A stretch of DNA of 64,000 nt from Glossina fuscipes (Eukaryota; Arthropoda; Insecta; Diptera; Glossinidae). The translations under genes were made by a program, and so were the position numbers. The DNA lies in contig NW_024003633.1 of assembly GCF_014805625.2 (NCBI RefSeq), forward strand, positions 20,952-84,951, given 5' to 3'. Positions 35,415 to 46,567 of the stretch are shown piece by piece; the first letter of the stretch is position 1; every line of letters begins with the position of its first letter. The notes below the pieces were generated by a model. That model did no database searches, was not told the origin of the DNA, and worked only from the letters and a program-made list of their open reading frames with translations.

Positions 35415-37360
35415 TTAACATAGACCATGCTCAATGAACATAGAGTCCCTAGAGAAGCGGTTAGAGACCTTAAAGCTTAACTCACCAAGTAATGTGGGCG
35501 AATCGATTGTAACATTTATAAATTTAATTAAGAAGGAAACCCTAAGAGTAGATCTACGTTTCTTTAGTGAAGCTAAGGATAATAAAAGCAACCTATTGCC
35601 ACAAGGAGGCGGAAAGACAACCACACCCCAAGTCAAATTCTTAAGGGCAAACAACAAGAATTTCTTTTGAACGGAACCAATTATATCTACATAACAACTA
35701 TAGGAAGGCGATCAAACAACAGAGCCATACTCAAGTATTGGTCTAACTAAGCAAATGCCTTTTGTAATGTAAGGATCCCCCAACTCTTTCGATCACCTCT
35801 TAATGAAACCAAGCCGAAACCAACCGATGAAAGCGGTTACCAGAAAAGCAGGTTAACGAATTAAAAATGAAGTCATAAAATTAGGTACTAGTAATATGAT
35901 GGTAAATATGTATATAAACAGAATCTTTGTGAAAGACAAAGTACTAGAAAAAGAATATTTGAGTTAAGCAGCCGAAAGTATTGCCAAAAATAAATTGTGA
36001 ATAGTCTTGCATTTAGAAAAAATATTACTGTAAATAAAAGAACTTTAAAGTGTATTTCTCTTAAACAAAATATTCGCGATCCAGTGATACGGGCTGTATC
36101 TTAGAAGAAGGCGAATTTGGTAACAATATTATAAAAATCAATAAGCAAAACATGAAGTATTATCAAACGGAATCTTTATTTGAATTTTACTACACTTCCA
36201 CCACTAAAGGAAAACATTTGATTTCAAGGACTGAGTAAGCTCGACAGAGCATGTTTTAAGTACACATGACGGAATCCCATCAGGCCCAGACGCAGAACTG
36301 CATTTTAGGGACCTTAAACCCTCTAAAATACAATTTTCTGTAATTCCCAAGTTAGGACTCGAAAGCGAGCTAGAAGTCGGATACGGATAGTTAGTTGACC
36401 GTTGAATCGGAATTAGGAGTTGGGAAATTTCCTCATAAGTATTCAATAAATAAATTCGAGGCTTCAATATCACCAGAAAACTCAAAGAAAAAAAACATGC
36501 AAGGGAAGTACGGAGATTTTTGTTTTGGAGTTGACGAACTTAAAAAAATATCCATCTTTTAAGTTTCTTGAAGAGTTTTTTTTTCCTATTTTTGTAATAT
36601 TTAATTGTCTTGTTAAACCATGGCGGGCACATGCTTCAAGGGCGAGGTTTCTTGATCGGAACGGATGCAGATATATCTAGGTTTAATACAATATAGGACG
36701 AAGACAGTGAGGTTTCAATATTTCAGAGAAATCACGCATAATGTGTAAGAGATGAAGTTTAAGAAGTAAAATATTAGTTTTGTTAAAATCATAATAATTA
36801 TTGAAGAAGTAGGATTTGTCACGTTAGAGCAGTTTAACGGACCACCATGCCTGTAATAAAAGGAAATGTGAAATTGATGGAGGATAAGGATACTCAGATA
36901 AACTAAATGGTGCAGAGCGATTGGAAACTATCACCAGGAAGTTGCAGTGATGTCCTCCAACGTTATGACTATATCAGTAGGTTTTAACTTTTCGGTTACG
37001 TTATAAATGAGGCCAACATGTTTCTTCAGATGGAGGTGCGCGCATTTGGGGGAATGTAGGAACAAGTTACATATAAATTTTTACTGGCAATTTTCGCCGC
37101 AATGGCAATAAGTTCAACGTCCGGCGTAGTAGGAAATTCAGTTGAACAGGACGAGACTCCCGAAGATATGGCAATTAAAACACCACCACCAATGCGATTC
37201 AATCAGTCTTTTCTGAAAACCGGGAAAGAATTGAGAATAAGTTCCACGGATGTAAACCAAGTTTCAGTGAGGGCCAAACACGAAAATTCCGTGCTCATTG
37301 AGTTTTTGAGTTAAGGCTTTTAACATATTTGTAAGTGAAAGTTGCTGGGCCTGAAGAAAC
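35415..37360 (-). pseudogene. Copy E ORF2, gutted endonuclease/reverse transcriptase
   Basis: Endonuclease traces lie at about 36830-37350, including NRIGGGVLI-like and SLPEYPYPPS-like pieces in broken frames. The reverse transcriptase start is at 36204-36485, with GPDGIPSCVLKTCSVEL. The C-terminal thumb is at 35415-35657, with LFALKNLTWG, NRLLLLSLASLKKRRSTL and IDSPTLLGELSFKVSNRFSR. The palm with YADD is absent. The missing stretch is occupied by about 300 bp that ends in an LTR-like fragment, so the core was probably lost in or near an LTR-element insertion. Confidence 0.75.
36142..36194 (+). mobile_element. Family 1 LTR 3'-end fragment
   Basis: The last 50 bp match the end of the LTR at 4009-4343: GCAAAACATGAAG, then AACGGAATCTTTATTTGAAT and TTTTACTACA. 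Upstream TAGAAGAAGGCG is purine-rich and could be a polypurine tract of the same element. Confidence 0.55.
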
Positions 37361-38689
37361 ATTTAGTTTTTTAATGATGAAAGAGCAACCGATTTACTAT
37401 TACATTACTATTCCTTATCCTCAGGAATGAATTCCGTAATTAAGTATCCAACTAACTAACTTTCAAAAGACGAAATAGCTCTAAGTTGAAATGGAACCAA
37501 TTCGAAAATGCTTTAACGCTTCAAGTTGACAGATGGGACTTTTACAGCCAGATAACTTTTTATGTCAGGCACCAGTCTTGACACGAATATTGGCTTTCTG
37601 GCGGGTATTGTCGACAAGCAGATTTCATCCGAACTAGAAACAATAGGGTTGCAAATAGGGAGTTTTGAGTTGGGAAGGATATCAAGGAGTTAATCACACT
37701 TGCACATGCAGCTTGTGCCACTTGCCCAGCATGCTGACCAGCAGACACCCTCGAACAACCAGCGCGAAGGGCGGAATTGTTATTTTTATTAATATGTTTT
37801 TTAGATATGCACAGAGTAATCTGAATAACACCACTGGAATAACACTCTTGCCACTCCAGCATAGCTAGAAGGAGGAGGACTTCCCAACTTCTTTGGAACT
37901 TTTTTATTACCGGCAATTTTAACGATAGCGGAAACGCTAGCTTTCTCCATAGGCAAGGATGGAGCACTCCCATGAGTCGACGGATCAGGCACTATTGTAG
38001 TGAAAACACATTTAAAGGTTCGTTTTAATAATTCTTTATTGCGAATGCTTTTACTTCTGACTTACTATTTTGCTACCTTACTATTATTCTGACCTAACTG
38101 ATGTATGGTCAGTATCTTATATAGGAAATAACTTAATGCTAACTTAAGCAATTAATATAACTAAAGTAGGTTATCGCTTAGAATAATAACGTAAGCATAT
38201 AATATACAAATGGGTTATTACTGGAATTACAGCTTAAGCAAATAATATTATATTAATAAATTATTACTAGAATTACATTATCTTAACTAGGCTAGGTGTA
38301 AAATGTAAACTTAGCAATAACTTGTAAATTACGGTAGAGTGCGACAGATCGATAATACTACGCTATACTACGAGTCATTCTTGTACAAGCAGAGGAAGAA
38401 GGTGAGTGTTTTAGATAACGACATTCATTGAAGATTCACTTGATTTTTGCAAACTTACCACACTATGTAACAAGTTCAGATAACCCAATCTTTGTTTCCT
38501 TGAATAGTTTATAAAAGTTAATACCTCGTTTCCTACAGTCAGGACATGATCAACGTAAACCCTTCGAAGGATCAAGGACTACGTCTGCAGCGTGGCCTGC
38601 GTACCTGCACACTTGGCATGACAAAAGCCTTCGCAAAGCCAACAATCGTTCTGAATCGTTCTGATTCGGGACCCGTTTTTATTCGACAT
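37361..38689 (-). pseudogene. Copy E ORF1 with PHD-like zinc finger, split by an LTR
   Basis: Begins MSNKNGSRIRTIQNDCWLCE at 38689. The finger pattern CWLCEGFCHAKCAG (about residues 16-29) is of the Cys-Cys-His-Cys PHD-like sort known in CR1/Jockey ORF1 proteins. After the LTR at 37996-38362 the frame resumes with PSTHGSAPSLPMEKASVSA, then SSYAGVARV. It then reads PIFVSRLVPDIKSYLAVKVP at about 37510-37640, lacking the six residues (DTSVDN) present in copy C. Frameshifts follow. Confidence 0.72.
37992..38366 (-). mobile_element. Solo LTR, family 1, inside copy E, with TSD CTAT
   Basis: The LTR body is 37996-38362. On the minus strand it runs from CGTAGTATTATCG to TTTTCACTACA, with a TATATAAGATACTGACC core promoter and an AATAAAGAA poly(A) signal. 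The plus-strand 4-mer CTAT occurs at both 37992-37995 and 38363-38366, a perfect 4-bp target duplication of the size made by Ty3/gypsy-type integrases. No interior or second LTR is present, so this is a recombination-derived solo LTR. Confidence 0.85.
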
Positions 38690-38760
38690 GATTAAATAAA
38701 ACACTCCATGCCAGAAAATAACAGACCAGAGAATAAAAAGAGAAGAGTGAGAGATTTTGA

Positions 38761-39429
38761 GAAAAAAAAAATAAAAATGTTTGTCTCCACACAAAAATTA
38801 TCCCTCAAATGAACCGTAAACTTCGCACTGCTAAATTTAAACAACTGTTATACTTTATAATGAAATTATTCTTTAAAAGCGTGCAAAGCTACAAAGCATT
38901 AAGTTAAGAAAAAGAAATCACAAATTGCAAAATTTCCTCGCACAAACTACGCCTACAACACGCCCGCTGTTTTGCCAAACTCTAATATGAAATTATAAAT
39001 ATTTTATATGGAAAAATCCACGGGTATCTATAATGTATATGAGAAAGCGATATCAATGCAATTAGTGTATGTAGGAGAATGTAATAAGTGAACATAGTGT
39101 AGTCATATAAGATGTATTCATATGTTGTATATAAGGTACGTACGTAAAGGAGTGAGCAGATATCATAAGGTGGGTATGGATAAAGTATTTATAACTTCTA
39201 GATAAGACAGGTGTGTATAAGAATCTAAGATGTTTTTTATAAAAGGTATATGTATATATCAAAGCTATGTATAGAAATCAGCAATGATAACGTGACCAGC
39301 AATAATTAATAAAGTTGCAAGTTGTGTGATATGTTTTCATACAAGTTCTCTCGCGCTACAGTGTATTACTACGAGCATCGTGAAATAGAACAGAGGATTT
39401 AGTAAGGAACCAGTCGCTTCAAATTAAGC
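38761..39429. other. Intergenic, no gene seen
   Basis: A+T-rich DNA. The 66-codon minus-strand frame at 39062-39262 is low-complexity (Tyr/His/Thr-rich) and is not supported. Confidence 0.4.
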
Positions 39430-39670
39430 ACGTCCGTCCATCCGTCTGGCCATTTGTCTGTCTCTGTAATGTCTAATGCAAACATTCTGCTGGTCGAAAA
39501 AATAAATTTATTGACTTCAAAATTTGGCAAAAACATTAGAGGCCATTGCACGCAGGCTGCCATTGGAAATGGACCAACTCAGTCGAACGACATCCCAACA
39601 TTACTTCGTAATGTGAGGATACTTCCCTTTTTCAAAATGACTAAAATATTGTTTTTTGCTCGTTGCTTAT
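39430..39670. repeat. Dispersed repeat R2 fragment
   Basis: Starts in CGTCCGTCCATCCGTCTGG, followed by TGACTTCAAAATTTGGCAAA and AACATTAGAGG, as in the R2 copies at 7740-7780 and 22150-22180. Confidence 0.45.
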
Positions 39671-39829
39671 AAAATACTAGAGATAAATCTACGAAATTGG
39701 AAACGCACATTCTGTAGACGATTCTATGTAGTACCAGTACACAAGTGGTAAAAATGTACCATATCTACCCAATGTTATAGCTTGTCGTAATTTCTTTTTT
39801 TTCCAATACCTTTATAAAGCTGAGCAGCA

Positions 39830-40050
39830 AGGTTCAAAAACCCCATGAAGTATATCAATGATTGGCCAGCTGCAAATTGAGAATCCGCCTACGCATGTCT
39901 GTCTATTGATTTATCCACCTGCGCAAATGTGTGATATCTGCGGTAAACAATCTCCCATTTGCAAAAATGAAAACATCACTTACGAATTTGCAAAAAAAAA
40001 ACAATCCAAACTTTTCAAAGAATACGCCCATATGTGAAACAAGAAATGAA
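39830..40050. repeat. Dispersed repeat R2 fragment
   Basis: Contains GGTAAACAATCTCCCATTTG, then AAAAATGAAAACATCACTTA and AAACTTTTCAAAGAATACGC. This is the same order of blocks as at 51440-51540. Confidence 0.5.
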
Positions 40051-40250
40051 CTCGTTTACTTTCCACAAAATTATTCTACAAAAGGAATAAGATAACGGTG
40101 ATAGGGATAAGAAATTTGGTCATAGCCGAATATAATTTTCTTACTTGTTGTACATAGTGTTGTTAATCATCCCTTCTTTCTTCGTAGTAATTGTTTTATT
40201 TAATGCTTACGTATAAATTTCTCTTTTCAATTTTAGTAAATAAATGTTAT

Positions 40251-41043
40251 CTAAGCGTCGGTAATTGGATTCCTAGCTCGTTTTCTTTAGATAACTCCAG
40301 TAAATCCTCCATGGTAAGCACTTTGTCAATTATGATTGTGACTGAAAAAAAATGTTGGAAAGATACCTTTTTCATTTTAGCTATCAAAAAAAAAAAACAA
40401 TTCTTGCCTGAGAAGTAAAGTCAGCCATTTCTAACTTTTTTACGGTTTCGGAGATTTCCTCAGTTGCTTTTTCCCACGCATAACCCCGTGGCACAAAATA
40501 AGTGAAGTTACGATCCTTATTTTTGTGTTGGTCAATTAAAAATCCTATGTAAGTGTATCTTCTCTATAATGCATTAATTGCTCGATTTGCACTTGATTAT
40601 TTTATTTTTCTATTTACAGAATATCACGCGATCTTTACATCAATGTATATCTTTGCATTTCTGTGCTTTTGTGTATGTTGAAATTGATTGAAAAAGGTCT
40701 TCTCAACCTCTGCGATACGGTGCTTCGCGATAAGCAAAGTACCTTGTCGATGACGTGGGATAGGACATGATTTCCGCGCACGTTGGTCATCACAATGCTG
40801 TCATTTATGCCGCATCCTTCTACGGATATGTATACATGTCTGCCATCTTGCTTGTAAAAAAATAATTTATGAGGAAATTTGCGTACTAGAAGGACCAAGC
40901 TTATATCAAAGTCCAAAAAATGATTAGCCCGCCATTCCCGCTACTGCGTCTTTTTTCACCATATTGTTGATCTGCACACAGTTTTCAGTTTGCTTTACGT
41001 GCATTTTTATAATATCAGCTTGCTCTTGTTCTCTGGTTAAAGT
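40251..41043 (-). pseudogene. Fasciclin (FAS1)-domain gene remnant, midline-fasciclin-like
   Basis: Minus-strand pieces resemble successive parts of a FAS1 protein. The first (40924-41043) is a weak match, TREQEQADIIKMHVKQTE. The next (about 40700-40916) reads GRHVYISVEGCGINDSIVMT then VLSHVIDKVL, the second conserved FAS1 box. Then 40408-40544 reads RNFTYFVPRGYAWEKA and KKLEMADFTSQ, bounded by an AG and a GC donor. Last, 40251-40341 reads VLTMEDLLELSKENELGIQL ending LPTLR. FAS1 proteins are extracellular adhesion molecules. Decay is suggested by a box lacking the usual Asn-Gly, a phase mismatch between the last two pieces, a ruined donor after LPTLR (AG|ATAACA) and no further exons. An exon run of a rapidly changing gene cannot be excluded. 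Confidence 0.5.
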
Positions 41044-42129
41044 TGTGCAATGTGTAGCGTTAAAGTTGCACTACGCAAAAACAAACAAAGCAATGGCCTC
41101 AAGTTATATACCTCTTTGGTAGCTTAAATTATTGTAACAATTTTTATATTAGCTTAAAAGAGCTTTAGAAAATTTTCTAAAAAATTAAGAAATGGTTCTG
41201 TACAAATAAAACAACAAAAAAGAACACTACTTTCCCCATAGCATGGTCTGACATTCAAAGATCAATTCTCACATTCGCGTTTTAGTTAAAGAAATATGAT
41301 TTAATGGAATGAAAAATTTATGAAGATCATTCTTGGTTGTGTTTTCCTTCTCGTTCAAAGCACGTGGTAGCAGCAGTTGAAAATTAATCTGAAAACTTAG
41401 TTGCATCTATATGTAATAGCGGCCAGACTGTCATATAGCTGCTTATAATAATAATAATTTATTAATTGATCAATTATATAATGCAAACAGTACTTAAGTT
41501 TAAAAACTATCATTGTATACCCTTTAGCTCCAGCCGAGAGGATTTTTAAAAAGTGCCTAATTTTGTTTATACAAAGGGTGACTATAAAATAACGAGATTG
41601 GTGTTTCTACAGAAGACTTCGTCAGTCACATTTTTTCTCTCTTCTTTGACATGGCCAGCGGAAATGCAGCGCCGTGACTGTCAGAAACAAGTAGGGAAAG
41701 GGAAAGAAGAAAGGCAATACGGAGGTGGTGGCCGTCGCCTAGTCGGTGTGTTCCGAATCGATAAGTGTTATGCCGTTGTGGAGCCTTGTCTCTGTACTTA
41801 CCATGCTCTCTGCGCTTACCACGTCTGTAGACGTTAACCTAGTTGTGGCCTTCGATTCTTCCGCTCTTTCTTGTGCAATGTAGACAAATGATAAACATTT
41901 TAATAGGCCAACGTATTGTCGTGAAACTTCATACAAATCTTAGAAAACCTTTACGAAACTGCTTTCTCCCGAAAAGATGTAGCACTGAAGGTTTATGATT
42001 TAGGCGATTTGTTGAATATTTTAAACGTTTCCAAGATTTTCGAAAAGAGGAAGACTATGTACCCTCGGACTTTCAACCCAAAAATGATGATCACTGGGAT
42101 TAATCTATGATAGGACATTGAAATTTTTG
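41044..42129. other. Intergenic, no confident gene
   Basis: A patch of higher G+C at 41640-41870 holds an open frame (41553-41837) with no recognised domain. The left part of a mariner relic may extend back to about 41980. Confidence 0.4.
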
Positions 42130-42545
42130 GTCAAATCCGTTCAAAAAATAAGAAAAAATATACCGAATTATGAAAGATCAAGGGATTGTGTCTTCATCAA
42201 GATAACATACCTACTTATGACGCATCGTCCGTCAAAACCAAGCCAAGTAGCCAAATATACCATACCAATGTTAGAATATCTCTGATATCCATATGTCTTC
42301 GCATGGTGTGAGTTTTACATGTTTCCTATGACCAAATCTGCAATTGAAGGAGAAAATTTTCAGACCCTTGAATCTGTCAAAGAAAATAGATAATTGTGTC
42401 ATGAAGGAGCTCGCGGAACAGTTTTTGCAGCACTGTTCCGAACAATGGATGGATGGACATTACAGACAAAGGGGAGGGGTGAAGGAAATAATAGCTGACA
42501 TGTCTTGGATTTTTGGGAAAGTAATTTTTTTTTCTTGGTCAAAAT
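42130..42545 (+). pseudogene. Decayed mariner-like transposase fragment
   Basis: In shifting plus-strand frames the end of a mariner-type transposase is visible. There is an HQDN box (CLHQDNIPTY), then PSQVAKYTIPMLEYL, then EFYMFPMTKSAIEGENFQTL standing for the usual DFFLFPKLKS-type segment with the third catalytic Asp changed to Glu. After that come VKEN and, in another frame, VMKELAEQFLQHCSEQWMDG near the C-terminus. The N-terminal half was not found. It differs from the mariner at 27600-28640 and belongs to another lineage. Confidence 0.6.
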
Positions 42546-45012
42546 AAGAGATGTTTTTCTGACAGTGATGGTTCGCGTCGTAATGAACAGTCAAATTCGA
42601 GAAAGTTAATCTCTCAGTGATCTCGAGTTATTATTTGGCAGTTTGCATCAAAGAATGACGACTGCGTCGTCATTAGCTTGAACTGATCTTCTAGAACGTT
42701 GTGCATCGTCAACACCACAATGTTTGGAAAGAAAACGTTTTTTGTCGACAACGTTGTGTCAACACATGTTTTCCAAACACATCCAATAATCTTTTTTTCT
42801 TTGAAGAGTGTTGCTACTTTTTTGATAATAAAAATGTACAATATGCCATAAAATATTGCTTCCGTCTTTCCATATGTAATTGGGTTTCACACAAAAACTA
42901 TTGCATAGAATGCAACTAATTTTTCCACCAACAAGCTTTACCATGTCAACTGTCAAAGTATATGACGACAATGCAGCTGTGAAAAATACGTTTAAATACT
43001 CTATTAGAAAGAAGAAGCCAAATCACCTACCGAATAATCTAATATGAAACTAAAATAAAACGTTTCATAATATTGGTACTATTATCTTATAGTTACGATT
43101 CGTGCATAAATTTTGATCGTATCGTAGGAGACGTATTAGGAAAAATCATTCCTTAAAAATTGAATCAGAAGAATAACTTCACAATTAGGTTATGAGAAAC
43201 GTATATACGTAATAAGCTGAGGAATATCTCTCTGATAAATTGCAAGCCCAATGGGACTTAACTATCTTTTCAACGGAATTCGAGAGAACATGAAAATAAT
43301 TTCCAAATTTTTAAGAAGCTGGAACCAACTTACAGATGGAATTTTGCATCAAAGTGCGACGTAGAAGATGAATTCTACATATTCAAAATAGTAGAGATCA
43401 ATGTTTTCGAAAACGTAATGACAGTTGGAGAGGAGACGCCGTAAAACGGCCAATATATCTCGTACTTAAAACTGCGGTGACAAAAATGTATGGCATCAGA
43501 TAGGCTTCTTCAAAGCGCATGAAGTGCATGTGAAGGTACATATTTTTGAGAACAACAATTGATTTGTATTACTTTCTGATAAAATTTTTTGTCGATTTCT
43601 TGTACAACATTTTTGATGTAAGTTACTGTATTTTATGTCAACTTGTTAGATGATATTTGATTTTATTTTAAAAACAATTGTACTTCATCTAGCTGCAAAT
43701 ACTGCAACCAATGGTGTGTGTGTTCATCGTTTGAACTCAAAAGGATATCGAATTTTTATTTGTTAATGTTTTAAAAGAAGACAACTTAAAAACAACTCGA
43801 AATAACTGGATTTTGCAATAAATAAAATAACAAAATAAACAAATCGAACATTTCGGATCAGTAACGGAGAGTTAAGAGGACGATATGTTTTTAAGGTAGT
43901 GAATTTAAAAACTTTGTAACGTAATCATCTGCAATTTAATATAGCACCTTGTCCCTTTTTGTGTAAAAAACAAAATTTATATATGTTAAAAACAGTCAAA
44001 AAGTCAAGGTTATTCTGGTGTTATTAAGGTGGTTTCTACCTTTATGCCATAAGCGCTTCACAGACAGTCATTCTAAAGAAACACGCGTGCTAAAATCCAT
44101 ATGCAAAAAGACGGACAGACGAAAGTTATTAATCGGGCTAGCATATCCTAGGTCTTGAGCCACTTTCGCTCTCTAGGACAAAATAGCCATACTTATAGGT
44201 TTCTATTGACGCAAGATTTTATATGGAAGACTCCTAAGTTGGATCCCCACTCCCCTACAGGATTGTAATTGCAACATATGTTGCAACTTCTTTCTTCGTA
44301 GCACTCTCTCCCTTTCTCTCTCTTTTCAACTCTGCATTTTATCGCTTCCCCCCAGTGCCATCGAAAGTGATACACGAGAGAACGGAATAGAACGGGTTAG
44401 AATTTCGAACTGCTGCCACATTTTGCAAAAAATTTATTTTATAAACGCTTGAAATCTAAAGCAATGTTATCTGCTTTAAAATACATTTTTTTTTATAAAA
44501 ATCAATAATAAATGGCTGATTGCTCCACTGAATCGTCTGCCGTCTGATTTAAATATTTATATAAAAGACTTAAAGCGACGAGTTCACTATTCTTATGGAC
44601 AATGTATGCATGAGGTTTGGTATAAGCTAGAAACAATAAATTCATTGCGTGGTTTACTTGGCTTGCAGACCATGATTTCACTTAAGATGCGCATACATGT
44701 TCGGGTGTCGGTACGTGAGCTGTGAAGTATTATTCTATCGTCATCTGTTGTAACATTAGTTTTTATAAATATGCCTTCTTGTAGCTTAAGTCCGTGTTGT
44801 TACTCTAAACAAATTATCACACCAATGTTAGTTAAATTAAAATTTAAGTGAATTTAGTTCGAGGGTTTGTTAGCATTGCGTACGGTATATGTTATCACAA
44901 TTTTCTATGTAATTATTATCACAACTAATTTCTGTGCGAGTGTGAACATATAAATTTGTTAGAAACGTTTTCTCTACCATATTCTAGTTTTACCTTCGTA
45001 TTATGCTCTTAT
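42546..45012. other. Intergenic; small perfect hairpin at 42654-42674
   Basis: AATGACGAC-TGC-GTCGTCATT forms a perfect 9-bp-arm hairpin at 42654-42674. Nothing else was recognised in almost 2.5 kb. Short frames at 42614-42971 overlap on both strands and are not supported. Confidence 0.4.
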
Positions 45013-45242
45013 ACCTTTATTGCTTTATACCTTTTTAAAAGTGTTTAAATTTATTAAAATATATTGAACTTTTTGTGTGTTTATTGCTAAAACTGATCAT
45101 CGCGGATACCGTACGTGTTTCCATTAAATCAAAAAAAAAAAAAAGTTGAAAACATTTGACATTATCCTCAGTAGTTTCCCAAACCTTTTCAAGTGAGTGG
45201 TTATTTCCCAATTTATTAAATAAGAGACAACCATAAGGCATA

Positions 45243-46546
45243 ATGGCCCCAGGGCCGCCTGATATAAACTCATATAGATTTCATCTATTGGCAGACGTAT
45301 CCCCTCAAAGAAAAAAAATTAAAAGTTCCGAATTTCCGGTGTTGCCAACCAGTAGCATCGTTCCTATCGACAAAAAATATGTTGTGATTTCTCCAACTGA
45401 TCCCTCTATAATAATTTCGCAATTCAGCCCTTTCGCTATTAAAAAAGCACTAGATTGCATTACAACGCATATAGACTCTATATCGATTTTACGCGACGGA
45501 AATTTACTTGTCCTGGCTGGGAAACCGAGCGCAACCGAAAAGCTCATAAAGTCTAAATCATTAGCCAATTTGTGCGCTACATCCGCTAAACTGCATGACA
45601 AACTGAACTCGGTTAAAGACGTAGTTCATGCCCCATGCTTAAAGCATGTGCCGGAAGATCAAATTGTGCGCGAAATGGGCAGTCAAGGAGTGACTGAAGT
45701 CTACAAATTCACCAAATTAAATGACGATGGAAAACCCGCTCTCCTACAGGAAGAATATTTTATCTTTTGACCGCTATCGGCTACCGGCAACGGTTGATGT
45801 AGCTTGGTACAAATGTAAAGTAGAACTCTACATTCCAAATCCCATGAGGTGTAAAAACTGCCAACGCCTGGGCCATACGGCAAAAAGATGCACCAGTCCT
45901 CCATCCTGTGCTAATTGTGGTCTTCCTCCACATCCTGAACACTGTACGCGTAGCTTGTGCTTAAATTGCAACGATCAACACTCTGCGTTAGACAAACAAT
46001 GTCCACGTTTTGTACAGATGCGTGAAATACTGAAACTCAAAACAGAAAATTACTGTAGCATGGGTGAAGCGCGACGCAAGTACCGGGAAATTAAGCCATC
46101 TGGAACCCAAAGAGTTAGCAAAAGCAATACCTATGCTGTTGCCGCCTCGCAAATAGTGCCTGGTAAGCCTTTAACTCCAACTCCTTCCAACGAAAAACTA
46201 CATTGCCAAACCAGTTCGATTGCCCGCCAAAGATAATATTGAAAAAACCAAAGCAACACCAAATATTGAAAAAAATAGAATAACAACATATATGCTAAAA
46301 TCTAATATACTAAGTTCTCCAGAATCTCCAGCTCTCAACTTTACTCAACAAATTGCAAGTGGTAATGAATCCATTCTTTCATCCATTAATCAACCCTCAA
46401 CTTCAAATTATTCAGGTGCGCCCACTCGTTGCGCTTCAAATGTACCAAACCATCTAAGTGCAGATTATTCAGGTGGTAAGAATAAATCATTCACGAAAAA
46501 TTCTTATAGCGACCTTCTCCACGAAGACGCTGACATGTCAAATTAA
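45243..46546 (+). pseudogene. I element B ORF1 (gag-like, zinc knuckles)
   Basis: Starts MAPGPPDINSYRFHLLADVS and lacks the codon-10 nonsense of copy A. A one-base deletion near 45738 (GGAAAACCCGC versus GGAAAAACACGC in A) shifts the frame, and a deletion of about 23 nt near 46200 shifts it again. All three Cys/His knuckles survive in the middle frame (45848-46010), including CKNCQRLGHTAKRC. The ORF1 nucleotide sequence differs from A mostly at silent positions. Confidence 0.87.
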
Positions 46547-46567
46547 CCTTAATTCCACTCTGCTTCC

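Larger units (their letters stand above)
35415..38760 (-). mobile_element. Jockey/CR1-like non-LTR element, copy E, nested
   Basis: A 3.3-kb minus-strand relic with the 5' zinc-finger ORF1, endonuclease fragments, the start of the reverse transcriptase and its C-terminal end. The reverse transcriptase core is missing between about 36200 and 35850. A family 1 LTR (37996-38362) is inserted in ORF1, and an LTR 3' fragment (36142-36194) lies at the reverse transcriptase gap. Confidence 0.8.
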
